Origin: Saprolegnia diclina VS20
Taxonomy: Eukaryota; Oomycota; Saprolegniomycetes; Saprolegniales; Saprolegniaceae
Assembly: GCF_000281045.1 (NCBI RefSeq)
Contig: NW_008246101.1
Location: 56,784-96,866, forward strand
Length of the DNA stretch: 40,083 nt
Reading direction: 5' to 3'
Position 1 is the first letter of the stretch; the number at the start of each line of letters is the position of its first letter. The position numbers and the translations under genes are program-made. Shown one piece after another: positions 1-10,365 of the stretch. The notes beneath the pieces are model-generated. The model searched no databases. It was not told the DNA's origin and saw nothing but the letters and a program-made list of their open reading frames with translations.

Positions 1-769
1 CCCTCAGCACGATCGTTCGCGAGCCGGACAAACTGCCATCTCGAAGCGAACTTGGGTGTGCGCCTCAGTGGGAGCTCCAACGAAAGGGAGGACCACCGTT
101 GTGCTGGTAGGTAGCGCACTTGCCGCTACCTTCTGAAAGCTACACACCACCCAACTCGTCGTGCGTGATGCTCGACCAGTGAACAGGAAGTTGCACGGGT
201 ATTACTCTCTGCGTATTACAGAGCGGTGCAACGGTCGGCACCTCCGCGGTCGGTCGCTGGCTTCGTAGATTCTGAGGTGCATATCGGCAACGGAATGTCG
301 CTCGACCGTCCTGCTGCTTGGAATGTCTGTGGGGCGACTTTGGGTTCGCCACGTGGAGCTATCTCTGGCGCACACGCTAATTAGTCCATTCACTAATATA
401 CGTTTACAGTATGTACCGACTGCAACGTTGCCCTCCCATCTCCAAGCCCAAGCGTCGCCGTTCGTGCTCGTTCAAGGGCGCTTGGTGCGAGTTGGTGTGA
501 TCTGAACCGATCCCATGGGTTTCAACTTGGTTTCAACATAGTTTGAAAGGTTTCCATTTCCTGCAGGTTTTCTTCTCACAACTTTAGGAGGATCTTAGAG
601 TACTAAGAATGTACGGATACATGGTATTAAATGCTAGAGGTACTGGTAGGAATCGAACGCCACATTCCGGACGACTCACGACCGACCGACTGACCACATA
701 ATTTGCATCGCCGCCGACTGGCCATATTGAACGGAGCTTGCAGTAATCGGGTATTTGCGAATTGTCGCC
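1..769. other. Gene-free left edge
   Basis: No open frame here has convincing composition or recognisable motifs, and I could not chain short frames through GT-TAG introns into a protein. A T-loop-like string on the minus strand near 640-660 was tested as a tRNA and rejected. The last hundred bases probably hold the promoter of the small gene starting at 770. Confidence 0.4.
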
Positions 770-1162
770 ATGCCACGGACCCATTCGGCCCGCGAGAGCG
801 CCGGCGTCGTGCTCTTTGACGCCTCAGACACGCGCTGGTCGGGCGTCTGCACGACTACGCGGACTTCCATCATGCTCGACCTCTCGTACCTCTACGACCC
901 TATCTCGCCCAAGCACGATGCCAAAGCGGCCAGCACGGACGCGACGACCAAGTCGGCGACCGATACAACGTGCAGCAGCACCACCGAGTCCCTCGGGAGT
1001 CGTCGGCATCGCCGGCGAACCACGTCGGTCGTCGAGACGCACCGCCCGCACGACGCCAAGTGGTTCACGCCCGTCTCCAAGTTCTTTCGGTCGCTCTTCC
1101 GCCCGCGCGACCGAGACTCACTGCTGCTTCCCGTCCAACGGCCCTCCAAGTATTACAAATAG
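770..1162 (+). CDS. Small basic hypothetical protein (130 aa)
   Basis: I do not recognise this protein. The single-exon frame starts at the ATG at 770 in a good context (gccATGcc) and ends at TAG 1160-1162. The middle is rich in Ser, Thr and Asp (about residues 40-75). It is followed by an Arg/His-rich patch (RRHRRR) and a hydrophobic-basic segment, WFTPVSKFFRSLFRP, which could be an amphipathic membrane-surface helix. No signal peptide or domain is visible. Codons favour C or G in third position, as in the neighbouring real genes, and this is the main reason to believe it. A second overlapping frame of similar length runs through the same DNA, so the call remains tentative. Confidence 0.42.
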   Translation: MPRTHSARESAGVVLFDASDTRWSGVCTTTRTSIMLDLSYLYDPISPKHDAKAASTDATTKSATDTTCSSTTESLGSRRHRRRTTSVVETHRPHDAKWFTPVSKFFRSLFRPRDRDSLLLPVQRPSKYYK

Positions 1163-1886
1163 GGCTCTCTGGTGCAGTGATATTTATACACTCCCGTCGT
1201 CGCGTCATCGTAGACATATACCGTAGTACAAACCTGTAGCTATCTCTGCGTTCGCCCTTGCCCTGCTGCTACGGCGTGCGCCCCGGGAAGAGGGAACAGT
1301 ATCAAGAATGGCAAGTGCAAAGTCGCTGGCAGCGCGAAATAGTGTTCATTTCCGCGATCCTGTGTCAGGTTTTTGCAGCCCGGAACCCGTCGAGTCAAGG
1401 GTGAGGTACACTAGGCTCACGTCTGGCCTTGTACCGAGAGCTGGCGGTAGATGAACGAGGAAGGCGGAAGGTGCGTCGGGCGAGAAGGGCAGCACGCGCA
1501 TGCAGGAGAACGCTTCGTCTCCGTTTCGAATGAGCCAGCTGCACGCGGCGCGAGAATCTTGACAAGAATTTTCGCCCGCAGTGGCAGAGAGCGCGGCTCT
1601 CCTCATCCTGCAATTGGCACACATCTCGCCAAAGCTCCGTGAAAGTTGATAGAAGCCAACGATAGAATATAGCAAAAAGGAGTACCTGCTATGAGAAGCA
1701 AATGCATCATTAGTGTCGGTCCTGAGCTCCAGCTTCAATGAGCTCTGCCATCGCTCGTTTGGTGGGATCGGGTGTCGCAAAAAAGACACATCAAACTTCG
1801 GAATCTTTGGCCAGGCGATCCGGTTACCAGTCGACTCAACGCATTTCATCCAATCGAAACGCATGGATTCAAAATACCTGGATCCG
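1163..1886. other. Intergenic, no supported gene
   Basis: A 172-residue open frame on the minus strand (1346-1864) covers much of this stretch. Its composition is mixed, it shows no motif, and it would run into the promoter of the downstream cytidylyltransferase, so I leave it out. Nothing else is recognised. Confidence 0.4.
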
Positions 1887-1900
1887 ATTGGCTATAAATA
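1887..1900 (+). promoter_or_regulatory. CCAAT box joined to TATA-like box
   Basis: ATTGGC runs directly into TATAAATA (1893-1900), 64 bases upstream of the proposed ATG of the cytidylyltransferase at 1964. ATTGG is the reverse complement of the CCAAT box bound by NF-Y. The same pentamer recurs upstream of other genes here. Position and composition make this the likely core promoter. No transcription start can be read from sequence alone. Confidence 0.5.
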
Positions 1901-1963
1901 TCCGGCAGCCCACCAATTATTCCCCTCCGCAAGCCATATTCGAATATTTCCGCAACCGCAGAG

Positions 1964-3080
1964 ATGGCCCGGGGTGTACGACGACGAAGCGATCCACGGA
2001 TGTCCCCCGACGCTCATGCTGCATGTAGGACAAGCGAAAGCGCGACGAGCATGACGATGGCGAGGACCACCATGCGCAAGAGAAGCACTCGACGCAGGGC
2101 TCTGGCGACGAGTCCGATACCTCGGACGAAGAAAAGCCGTTGAAGCCCGTGCCCGAGGCGTCGACGCGCCGCGAGCTCAAAGAAGGTAGCCGATCCTCGA
2201 AATTGGCCCTCGCCTAAAATGCTTTACTAGGCGAACCTGGCTCGCTCACGGGCCGGCCACTGCGCTTGTTTGCGGATGGCATTTTCGATCTCTTCCATTT
2301 TGGCCACGCCCGCGCGCTGCAGCAATGCAAGCAGGCGTACCCGAACGTGTACCTTCTCGTGGGCTGCTGCAACGACGAGATGACGCACCGCCTAAAGGGC
2401 CGCACGGTCATGTCGGAAGAAGAGCGCTACGAGTCGCTGCGCCACTGCAAGTGGGTCGACGAGGTCATTGAAGGCTCGCCGTGGGTGCTTACGGACGAGT
2501 TTCTCGACAAGCACCAGATCGACTACGTGTGCCACGACGCGATCCCGTACACGGACTCAAGCGGCCAGAGCGGCGACGGCGGTACGTTGCGTAATTGCCG
2601 GTTGCGCCGACGGCTCATGCCAAATCGACGTAGGCGATGTCTACGCCCACATCAAGGCCATTGGCAAGTTCCACGAGACGCAGCGCACAGACGGCATCTC
2701 GACGAGCGACCTGATCATTCGCATCATCAGCGAATATGACACGTTCATCCGACGCAACCTCCAGCGCGGCTACTCAGGCAAGGAGATGAACGTGCCCTTT
2801 ATGAAGGAGAAGGCCATCAAGCTCGACATGGCTATGGACAAGGTCAAGCACGACATTGAAGACTACTTCCACAAGGTCTTTGGCAAGGCCGACGACGTCC
2901 AGCACTCCTTCTTGAACCTCTTCTCCAAGGAAGGCGCGCTCGTACGTTGGATATTGCATATTGCACTTGAGGCGCGCGCACTCACGAACGGTTTTGAACT
3001 TGTAGCGCACGTCGCTCCGGAAACGGCGAAAGATTCTGCGCGAAAGCCTCGCCGACATGGCGCGCGAAGGTTTGTGCTAA
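1964..3080 (+). CDS. Choline-phosphate cytidylyltransferase (CCT)
   Basis: It makes CDP-choline from CTP and phosphocholine, the controlled step of the Kennedy pathway to phosphatidylcholine, at the nuclear or ER membrane. Five exons are proposed: 1964-1975, 2029-2185, 2231-2581, 2634-2941 and 3006-3080, giving 300 residues. An acidic, charged N-tail precedes the catalytic domain, which has the HFGH nucleotidyltransferase motif (residues 79-82) and RTDGISTS (191-198). The following RRNLQRGY segment and the amphipathic stretch ending in SKEGAL match the membrane-binding region of animal CCT-alpha. The four-codon first exon is forced by a TAG directly upstream of exon 2 in its frame, and no in-frame ATG precedes the catalytic core; this start is the weakest part. 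The tail after SKEGAL is short and basic, without the long Ser/Pro phospho-region of animal CCT. The gene ends tail-to-tail with B9D1. Confidence 0.95.
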
Positions 3081-3442
3081 GTGCTTTGCCGACGCCGATT
3101 GGTCGAAATTAATATAAATACCACACCGTCCGTGTCCATGATTCGCCCCCCTGTAGCCAATCACCGACCGACACGATAGGCGCGCTGATTGGCTCGACTG
3201 TAGCTTATCACCGCGGTTGCCGCGCGAGCCAGCTGGTGAGTGGGTGGTGCGTCTTTTATTCAACCGCGCGCATTCTTTTACTCCAAAAGGCTTCTTTTAA
3301 TCCTGCGGTCGATCGCTGGAGCCGCCCAAGCCGTGGTCGACCACGGACTAAGCTCAGGTCGATAGCTAGCGCACATGTGTCTCCCGGTCATGCAGGAAAA
3401 CTTGGAGATAGACATTAAGCAGGAAATAAGATCTGGGATCGC
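3081..3442. other. Convergent interval with CCAAT boxes
   Basis: This lies between the stops of the cytidylyltransferase and B9D1, so no promoter is expected. Yet it holds ATTGGTCGAAAT at 3098-3109, an AT-rich AATATAAATA string at 3111-3120, CCAAT at 3157-3161 and ATTGG at 3188-3192. The only open frame downstream (3236-3418) is 60 codons without an ATG start. I see no protein gene; a non-coding transcript is possible. Confidence 0.4.
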
Positions 3443-4188
3443 TCAGGCGGTGAAGACGTAGCCGTGTTGCTGGAAACCGTGCAGCGTGACGTTGACTTCG
3501 ACGGTCGCAAAGCCCTGGGACGTGACGCGCGTCAGCTCGCGGCCGTCGCTTTGGGCAATGAACTTCGCGTCGAAAAACTATCAATGACCGTGTAGACTGC
3601 CACGTCATTTCGACATCGTACCTCGGGCGGTGACGCAGTGAGCCACGCAATGAAGCCTTGCAGCATGCTCGACGACTGCGGTTTGAAGAGCGGGATGCGC
3701 TTCGTGTGGGTCCCCGCGACCGTTGGTAGCAGCACCGAGCCGTACCCGCGGATGACGTCACGTCCCAGCATGTCCATCCCGTAGACCTATGCGGACTCAA
3801 GGCGCTGCTCGAGAATTGCGTCTCCTTCGTACGCTCAGTACAAGCCGCGGCCACCCGAACGGGTTGGTGGTCTTGAAGGTCATGTCGAGCGGAAAATGAA
3901 ATGCAATCTCGCGCCGCGCCGCTGCCCGGTACCCGATCTGTGAGAGCCCGCTTTCCACGCCCTATTCAGCTGCATGTACAGGACTTGGGATGTCCAAGCT
4001 CGGTTTCTTACGTGTTCCAAGTGCCAGTCGGACCCGTACGTGAGCCCGTACTTGCAGTAGAGGTTCTCAACACCGTCGTACTAGGTGCCTTCAGACGGAC
4101 GTGATATGACACGAGTTGATACCGTAATGGACTGGATTTGGCCCGTGCACATGACGTGAAAGCTTGATGCGACCGTCGGCGCGGCCAT
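3443..4188 (-). CDS. B9D1: B9 domain-containing protein 1 (ciliary transition zone)
   Basis: B9D1 belongs to the MKS/tectonic complex at the ciliary transition zone, which gates protein entry to the flagellum; in an oomycete this would serve zoospores. Five exons read from high to low coordinate: 4188-4123, 4080-4012, 3961-3833, 3786-3622 and 3577-3443, giving 187 residues against about 204 in human. The match to human B9D1 is collinear: ENLYCKYGLTYGSDW, GLSQIG, FPLDMTFKTTNPFGWP, VYGMDMLGRDVIRGYG, KRIPLFKPQSSSMLQGF and DGRELTRVTSQGF. The B9 (C2-like) fold therefore fills almost the whole protein. The ATG in ATGGCCGCGCCG is the first in frame and aligns with the human start. Introns are 42-50 bases and all end in TAG. 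The 492-base divergent spacer to the Nup50 gene presumably holds both promoters. Confidence 0.94.
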
Positions 4189-4680
4189 CGCGCTCGCGAT
4201 CTTGAAGGGGTGTGGATCGTCCGGATACCGCCGGCGTGACTGCTTGGTTCGATGCAATTGAGCGTCGTGATGCTGGACAGGGCATCCTCCAGCGTCTCTA
4301 CGGCGAAGAACGACCGAGCGGCTCGTGCACTCTGCTCTGTCAAGAGGCGAGGTGGACGCAAAGACCCCACACGTCGCACTACGAGTGCACACAAGGACGC
4401 CACACGTATCCGGATTCATCCCAACAACCTGCCTCAGGCTTTACCAAGCTTAGTACAACGCAGCACCTGCCAGGGTGGTGCATCATGGTGGTGCCGGTCG
4501 AGTGCAAAGTGTTGAGACTGCCGGTCAAGACGAAGGCGGCTCGTCACGGGACAGGCTTCGGTGTTTGGACAAGCCGAGAAGCATATCTTGGGACAAACGG
4601 GACAAACCGTCTTTCTTAGTTAGTCGATGGTGTATAATAGTCGTAGCACAGATAAAAACAAGCGGCGATAACCAGTGATC
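4189..4680. other. Divergent spacer between B9D1 and Nup50
   Basis: Both flanking genes start at its edges, so it should hold two promoters. No clear TATA or CCAAT pair was found. A minus-strand frame (to 4403) contains a helical-looking stretch around LEDALSSITTLNCIEP, but it has no ATG-led continuation with good composition, and I do not call it. Confidence 0.35.
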
Positions 4681-6434
4681 ATGTCCAAGCGCCGCAATGA
4701 GAATGGCCAGATGCGCCGCGAGGAGTACGAGGCCGAAGAGGACCGCGACCCTCGCGAAGACGACACGGTCGCTGGCTACGGCATGACGCGCGCCTCCGAA
4801 ACGGAGATCTCCAAGCGCCGTATCGTCGTGCCTAAGGGCAAGCGCCCGGCGCCCGCGGTCGCGCCCGCTGCGGTACGTTCGCCGCAGCTATGCGACGATG
4901 GCGCCCATGCGAAGCATGTGTGTAGGCGCCGGCGTCGAGCAACCCGTTCAGCGGCTTCACGGGCCTGACGCAGGCGGCCCCCGCGCCCTCGGCGAATCCA
5001 TTCAGCGGCTTTACAGGGCTCACCAACCCGACGCCCGCCGCCAAGCCCGTGGTGGCCGCGCAGACGCCTGTGCAGCACACGCCCTTGTCGGACGACTGGA
5101 TCAAGGCAAAGACGTCAGGTCTCTCGCGCGACGCGGCGCTTGGCGCCGTCATGGAGGTGCTCAACAAGGAGTTCTTTGCATTTGTGAGCCAGCAGGTGGT
5201 CGAGAACCCGATGACGTTCTGGAATGGCGCTGTCCAAGTACGTTCTATGGCATGTTTGACGCAGGCCTCATGTGTGCATGCGTGTAGGACTACATTCGTC
5301 AAGCGCACGAGCTCGAAGCCAAGGTAACGGCGCTGCACGCGCCGGTCAAGAAGATGGCGCCGCCGGCACCGCCGACTGGCTTTTCGTTTGGCGCCGCACC
5401 AACGACGTCTTCTGACAAGCCCTCGACGGGCTTCTCGTTCGGTGCTGCGCCGACCTCAACGACGACGACGACGACTGGCTTTTCCTTTGGTGCGGCCGCT
5501 CCGTCTGCGACCACGTCGAGCCCGGCCAAGCCGGCGACGACGACTGGCTTTTCGTTCGGTGCCAGCGCTACGCCTGCGAGCCCCGCCAAGCCCGCGACGA
5601 CGATTGGCTTTTCCTTTGGCGCGGCCGCTCCGTCTGCGACGACGACGGGCTTCTCGTTTAGCTCGAGCACAACACCGGCGAGTCCGGCCAAGCCGGCAAC
5701 AACAACCGGTTTTTCCTTTGGTACGACCACGACGTCGAGCCCCGCTACGAGCGCACTGGCCGCGACAGCTAGCCTGGCCAAGCCGACGTCGGGCTTCAGC
5801 TTTGGTGCCGCGCCGGCCCCTGCGGCCTCTTCTGCGTTTGCCTCGACGCCGGCGTCATTTTCTTTTGGCGGCGCGGCCGCACCTGCCGCGTCATCGTCGT
5901 CTTTCTCGTTCAACTTGCCCAAGGCGGTCCCGGCGCCGGCGGCCACGGAGGACGAGGACGACGAGAACATTGGTCGGGAAGAGGCGACGGTCATCATCAA
6001 GGTACACCACTAGCCGCTAGCATCTGTCGCTCAAGCTTGCGTAGTCGTCCTCGGAAGCCGACGAGACGGTCGTGTACGAAGTCGACGAGCTCCGCATCCG
6101 TCATTTCAAGGCGGCCGAGAAGCGCTGGGCCGACATTGGCAAGCACCCGTTCAAGATTCTCCAAAACAACTCGACCAAGGCCGCACGGTACATGACACCT
6201 TGTGGCAACTTCTTGTTCTTAGTCCATCTTAGCATTCTGTCGCGCAACTCGATTGGCAAGATCATGATCAACGCCGCGCTGTACAAGGGCCTCAAGGTCA
6301 CGGTGGCGCCCAACAAGAAGGGTGTGATGCTGACCTTGCTCCATGAGGGCGAGCCTACGAGCATGCTTCTCGGTATCGCGGCGGATCGCGTTGAGGAGCT
6401 CAAGGCCGCGATCGAAGGCGCGTGCCCGCAGTAA
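4681..6434 (+). CDS. Nup50/Nup2-type FG nucleoporin with Ran-binding domain
   Basis: A nuclear-pore basket protein that helps release import cargo by binding importin-alpha and Ran-GTP. Five exons (4681-4872, 4926-5237, 5288-6001, 6045-6187, 6233-6434) give 520 residues. The N-terminus is charged and basic, with SKRRIVVPKGKRP, as in the importin-binding NUP50 region. Two NPFSGFTGLT repeats follow (about residues 69-93), then a helical block with WIKAKTSGLSRDAALGAVM. Residues about 185-385 are a Ser/Thr/Ala/Pro-rich FG region with eight GFSF units, most ending FGA or FGT, plus two SFSF units. A C-terminal Ran-binding domain (about 410-520) shows VYEVDELRIRHF, KRWADIGKHPFKIL, AARILSRNSIGKIMIN and GVMLTLL. 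Start: first in-frame ATG, four bases after an upstream stop. Ran-binding and FG repeats are seen; the importin role is known from the family. Confidence 0.92.
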
Positions 6435-7239
6435 TCGTCGCAACCTATGATTTGATTTTTAAGATTGAGATTGAGCACCCGCTCTCGCTTTTAATTGGCC
6501 AAAAAATGATTACGAAAGTGGCCAATGAATGGGTGCCATTTGCATTTGGCGCCATCGGATTGGTCAATAATAAATACACGCACGGGATTGGCTGAAATAC
6601 GACGAGTGGCGTTGGGAGCTTCGGGCGTTCGGGGTTGGATCATTCTCAAAGTAGCGTCGTAGGAGAGAGTAGCGAGAGCACGGCAAGCTGCATGGCAGAT
6701 GTGAGCGCTGGCACACTGAAAAGTATGGCAGCGCTCGTTTTGTGCATGTTGAAAATTCCGTGCAACAGCAACTTCACTTGTAGTGTGTAGAAGGAAGGAT
6801 GCCTTTGCCCACGTCCTTTCTTCAAGAATCAAGTGGGAAATTCACGATTCAAAATTAGTCAAGTAGACGTTAGCAGCAGCCTTCTGCAAGCGCTTAATTT
6901 GCTAAAAACCCTTCGGTGTCAAGTCCAGTCCTTCTCGTGTACAACAGGCAACTCGTGCACCGAGCAAGCAAGTAGCAAGCACCCGCATCAAATTCACGCC
7001 GCTTCATTCCTTACAGCCAAGAGCACAGTCCCTTCCGACTAGTCTACTGCGCCAGACCGACTGCGCTGCCCACGGTTGTGAAGCCGCCAGAAGAGGCTTC
7101 CTGGTGACTGCCACGCTGACTGACGACTGCACAACCCGGCGACTATCATGTGAAGCAATTAAATCATTCAAAATTTGTATGCAATACTTTGCGTTCTCGC
7201 GCATCTGATCGCCGACTACACTTTTCAAATTGCACCAAG
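6435..7239. other. Intergenic, CCAAT-rich, no supported gene
   Basis: Between the Nup50 stop and the EF-hand gene. It holds a tight group of CCAAT boxes (listed separately) and only short open frames with no recognisable content. The boxes lie about 640-750 bases before the EF-hand ATG. Either the 5' leader is long or an unseen exon or transcript starts here. Confidence 0.4.
6494..6598. promoter_or_regulatory. Cluster of four CCAAT boxes
   Basis: ATTGG occurs at 6494-6498, 6559-6563 and 6587-6591, and its reverse CCAAT at 6522-6526. Spacings are 28, 37 and 28 bases. The last copy is part of ATTGGCTGAAAT (6587-6598), a 12-mer found at two other places in the window. CCAAT is the NF-Y site; the spacing near three helical turns would place several boxes on one DNA face. 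Confidence 0.45.
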
Positions 7240-7488
7240 ATGGCCGAGCTCCAGGAAGCGATGATCGACCGCTGCATTGAGGACATTTGGCACACGTTCG
7301 ACCAAGACCAGAACGGGTACCTCGACCGCGACGAGACGCGCGCGTTCATTGACGCCATGGCCGAGGCCATGAACGGCACAACACGCCTCGACTTTGACGC
7401 GTGCTTTGACGAGTACGATCAGAACCGCGACGGCCGCCTCAGCCGCGACGAAATGCGCGTCTTTGTCAAGCAGCTCATGGGCCTGTAG
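7240..7488 (+). CDS. Small EF-hand calcium-binding protein
   Basis: An 82-residue single-exon protein made of two EF-hands. The first loop is DQDQNGYLDRDE (residues 21-32), the second DQNRDGRLSRDE (60-71). Both have Asp at position 1, Gly at 6 and Glu at 12, so both should bind calcium. The linker AMAEAMNGTTRLDFDACFDEY is the usual helix pair. Size and layout resemble a half-calmodulin or a regulatory EF-hand subunit; the partner cannot be told. The ATG in aagATGGCC follows an AT-rich leader and is the first Met in frame. The gene ends 52 bases from the stop of the convergent kinase gene. Confidence 0.82.
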   Translation: MAELQEAMIDRCIEDIWHTFDQDQNGYLDRDETRAFIDAMAEAMNGTTRLDFDACFDEYDQNRDGRLSRDEMRVFVKQLMGL

Positions 7489-7540
7489 ACGCCACGCACT
7501 TGCGCCTTATTGTCGTTCTTATAGCTGTTGTAACTCATAG

Positions 7541-9484
7541 CTACCGTGGCTTGTCCGGACTCGTTTTTGAAATCGCGGGCAAAATGACCTTGCCCGTCGT
7601 TGGGGGCTCTTCCGAGCGCGGTCGGGGCGGCGATGGTGGATGGTGGCTCATCGGATGAATGTGCACGTGACCTTGGACGGCGAGGCGCGGCGGTCCACTT
7701 GCTTCGACGACACTGCTGCTGCTCTTGACGAGCGGGTGCGGCTGCTTCTTGCGTCGCTGCGCCTCAAACACGGGGTGTTCGTACACGTCCTGAATTCCAA
7801 GGCGGGTTTTGGTCGACGCATCGAGCATGAGCAGCAGTAGCTCTTTGATCGGCGGCGAGTAGAGCTGCATGGCTGGTGCGTCGAGGGCGTCTCGTAGCTT
7901 GGCGAGGTTCTAGCGCTGCTCAGACGCGAGACATGGAGCGATCTCGTACCGCATGGATGGTATCGCGGTACAGAGCGCGGTCGCCGAGGACGTCGAGCGA
8001 ATACGCCGTCATCCACACCGACAAGAAGAAGGTATTGCCGAGCAAGAGCTACGCAGAGATTTTGGTGCACGGGATAAGAACAGAGAGGACGCTACCTCGA
8101 GAAGAATGCACCCGAGGCTCCACACATCGGCTTTGAACCCGTCGTACGTCTCGGCGAGGAGGATTTCCGGCGCAAAGAAGCCGGGACTGCCGCAAAAGTC
8201 GCTCAGCGGCTTTCGTCCGCGGGCCACGCGGTAGCACAAGCCAAAGTCGACGATCTTGACGCTGGCCGACTCGGGCGCAAACAGAATGTTTTCGCTATCA
8301 CAAGCGAGCGTCAAGACACGTGGCAGTCCGACATCGACGTACGGCTTGAGGTCGCGGTGGCAGTACCCGTGCGTGTGCAAATGCCGGATCGCGTCGACGA
8401 TCTTGAACATGACGTGGACGGCGGTGGCCTCCGAGATGCCATCTACCAAGTATTTGAGCTGCCATCAAGCCGTAGGTTATCTACTCTCGTGCGCGCCAAA
8501 GTACTCGAAGAGGTCTTTGCCGCCGCGGTCCGTCACCAAGTACATGAACTTTGGTGTGTGGATGATGTCGCGCAAGTAGAGGACGCTCGGGTGGCGCAAG
8601 AGCGGGTCCGAGAGCGCTGATATCTCCATCTGGATGCGCTGGAGCGCCAGCACATCCAAGAGCTTGGCCTTCTCAATGACCTTGACTGCGAGCGGCGGCG
8701 ACGGAGCTAGCGCTGTAAAGGACGGGTCGGCCGGCGCGTCTGGCCGCACGCAACATGCAAACACCGACGCGTACTGGCCCTCGCCGATGGTCGCTTGGAT
8801 CGTGTACTTGCCAATAGCATGGACGGTCTCTTCGACGTTGTACGAAACACTCGGAATGCTCGCCATCGACGGGTCGTGCGCGGGGAGGTACTCCCACAAC
8901 ACGCGCTGGTGCACCTCGGAGACTCTAATTTGCAGGCTGAAGAATCGTTCCCGTAGCGTTGGCGTACTTTGCGTATTGCGCCTGGAGCTCCTGAACGTCT
9001 TGTTGGAACTGGGCAAACTCGAGCTGCATCGAGTGACAGCGGGTTTCTGCCTCGTCCAACGCCACTTGGAGCTCCTAAGTGCTGCTTTGAGAACGCTGGG
9101 TCGTCGCAACGAGGTTCAACGCGTAGCCGCAACGGCGCAGTCGGTAACAGCGCGTCAAGCTCGTCGTTTGCTCTTCGCACGACCCAGGAACACTAGGTAT
9201 TCCTGATGCACCCATGGCATTGAGGTTGACTGTGCATACCGCTTGCTGCTGCTGTACGGCGTGGCGGTGCACCTACGCATGCAGTGGCGTTAGGTCTCTA
9301 TCGGCCAACACGTGCCGTACTTCGTCCAGCGTGAGCACCGCGCCCGAGAGAGCTTGGATGCGGATGACCGAACCTGGTCAACGTGGAATGACTCGCAACG
9401 ACGGGAGAACGTACTGGAGGCCAAGAGCGCGGCGATGCCTTCGGTGGCCGCGGGCGTCGGCGCCACGACGACGTAGACGTCCAT
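7541..9484 (-). CDS. Protein kinase with N-terminal coiled coil (CAMK-like)
   Basis: A Ser/Thr kinase of 513 residues built from ten exons: 9484-9415, 9373-9321, 9272-9240, 9192-9121, 9074-8968, 8924-8485, 8442-8343, 8294-8096, 8048-7950 and 7909-7541. Residues about 70-113 form a Glu/Gln-rich coiled coil. The kinase domain (about 152-440) has every catalytic element: glycine loop GEGQYASV (159-166), Lys193 in AVKV, HRDLKPEN (287-294), DFG (308-310), and CGSPGFFAPE ending in APE (333-335). The activation loop is of the CAMK/AMPK style, but I cannot assign a subfamily. A 20-residue insert (RPDAPADPSFTA...) separates beta strands 2 and 3. The C-tail is Pro/Ser-rich. The kinase core is certain; exons before 9074 are inferred from splice phase. 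The start could lie further upstream, at the in-frame ATG at 9532 or 9694. Confidence 0.9.
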
Positions 9485-9886
9485 GCGGTCAACCAAAGCT
9501 GCAGTTTCAGACGACGTTCCACACAGCGTCATGCTCCGAGAAACCGTCGACTTTGGTATGCGCGCTGTACCACAACGATGCACAATGCTACGTAGAGAGC
9601 GTTGCGGCATGCGAGGTCCTTGTCGCTCTCCTTGTCGACTCCCAGTTTTTGCTTTTTCAATGGACCACCACCGCGAGCGGTTGACGGCTACCATCTTGAA
9701 TCCGCCCAAAACTGCAACATAAACAGTGCTCGGACTGCTAACTGCCGCTTGGTAATCATCGCCAGTGCACGTCGTCCCTCATCCGTGTTGCGTCTATGTC
9801 CAAACGGCATGGCGGCCATGTTCGAGACTTGGACAGTGCAGTTTACTTTGACAAATAGTCAGGTCCATTTTGTTAAATAGTCGGCT
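9485..9886. other. Interval between kinase 5' end and small secreted gene
   Basis: The kinase reading frame stays open upstream to about 9709 with two more ATGs. Another minus-strand frame here reads KQKLGVDKESDKDLACRNAL, which looks protein-like but could not be joined by a clean splice. It may hold missed 5' exons of the kinase gene. No other gene was seen. Confidence 0.3.
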
Positions 9887-10063
9887 TTAATACCCAAACG
9901 CATCGTCGTGCGTCGCTTCGCCGATCGTGGAGACGTCGTAGAGCGCGGCCAGCATGGCCGTGATGCGCTCGTAGAACGGCGACGCTTGGTTGAGGCGCAG
10001 ATTGGGGCGCGCTTCCGCTGCGGCCAGCAAGACAGCGCAGACCACCAGTGCCCACAGTCGCAT
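9887..10063 (-). CDS. Candidate small secreted protein (58 aa)
   Basis: The frame opens with a textbook signal peptide: Met-Arg, a hydrophobic core LWALVVCAVLLAAA, and a likely cut after AEA. About 40 mature residues follow (ARPNLRLNQASPFYERITAM...), with no cysteines, ending in DDAFGY. No family is recognised. The ATG at 10063 is preferred because an upstream in-frame extension (to 10192) would bury the signal peptide. It faces a second signal-peptide gene at 10366 across a 302-base spacer full of CCAAT boxes, which supports it being a real promoter-linked gene. Small size keeps confidence moderate. Confidence 0.5.
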   Translation of the reverse strand: MRLWALVVCAVLLAAAEARPNLRLNQASPFYERITAMLAALYDVSTIGEATHDDAFGY

Positions 10064-10168
10064 CTCGGGACGAATTGGCGACTGCGAGTGAGTTCTTCGG
10101 CTGGGTGCTGGCATCGAACTGAACGTCCAGAGCCAGATCTGGAATCGGACGATCTTGGAGTTGATGGA

Positions 10169-10250
10169 CCAATCACGGGGCGTCGACCGCATATCCCGTC
10201 ACAAAATGGCCAATGAGAGCGCGAAGCGTTGCGTGATTGGCCGAAATTGG
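10169..10250. promoter_or_regulatory. Divergent promoter with CCAAT boxes
   Basis: CCAAT lies at 10169-10173 and 10210-10214, and ATTGG at 10236-10240 and 10246-10250. The third copy belongs to ATTGGCCGAAAT (10236-10247), one base off the ATTGGCTGAAAT element seen elsewhere. The group sits about 105-190 bases from the start of the minus-strand gene and 115-195 from the plus-strand gene, so it could serve both. Confidence 0.5.
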
Positions 10251-10365
10251 CGCGCCACGTGGAGAATGCAATGGCCAGACCGTTCCATCGTGCGCGAGCG
10301 CTGGATGCTGCGCCGCCGTCGCGCCGCCCACTCGTCGCCCCATTTCCAATCTACCTGCAAGAAGC

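Noticed and set aside
640-700. T-loop-like GTTCGATTCC on the minus strand, possible tRNA
   Set aside because: The bases around it do not form a five-pair T stem, and no matching acceptor arm lies upstream.
1346-1864. 172-residue open frame on the minus strand
   Set aside because: No motif, mixed composition, and it would run through the cytidylyltransferase promoter; probably a chance frame.
5299-6000. 233-residue minus-strand frame over the Nup50 FG region
   Set aside because: A mirror of the repeated Ser/Thr/Ala codons of the real gene on the other strand.
8461-8520. Kinase exon joined by the GTACTTTGG donor at 8504
   Set aside because: It breaks the reading frame; the donor at 8484 with acceptor at 8443 keeps frame and gives the normal kinase sequence.
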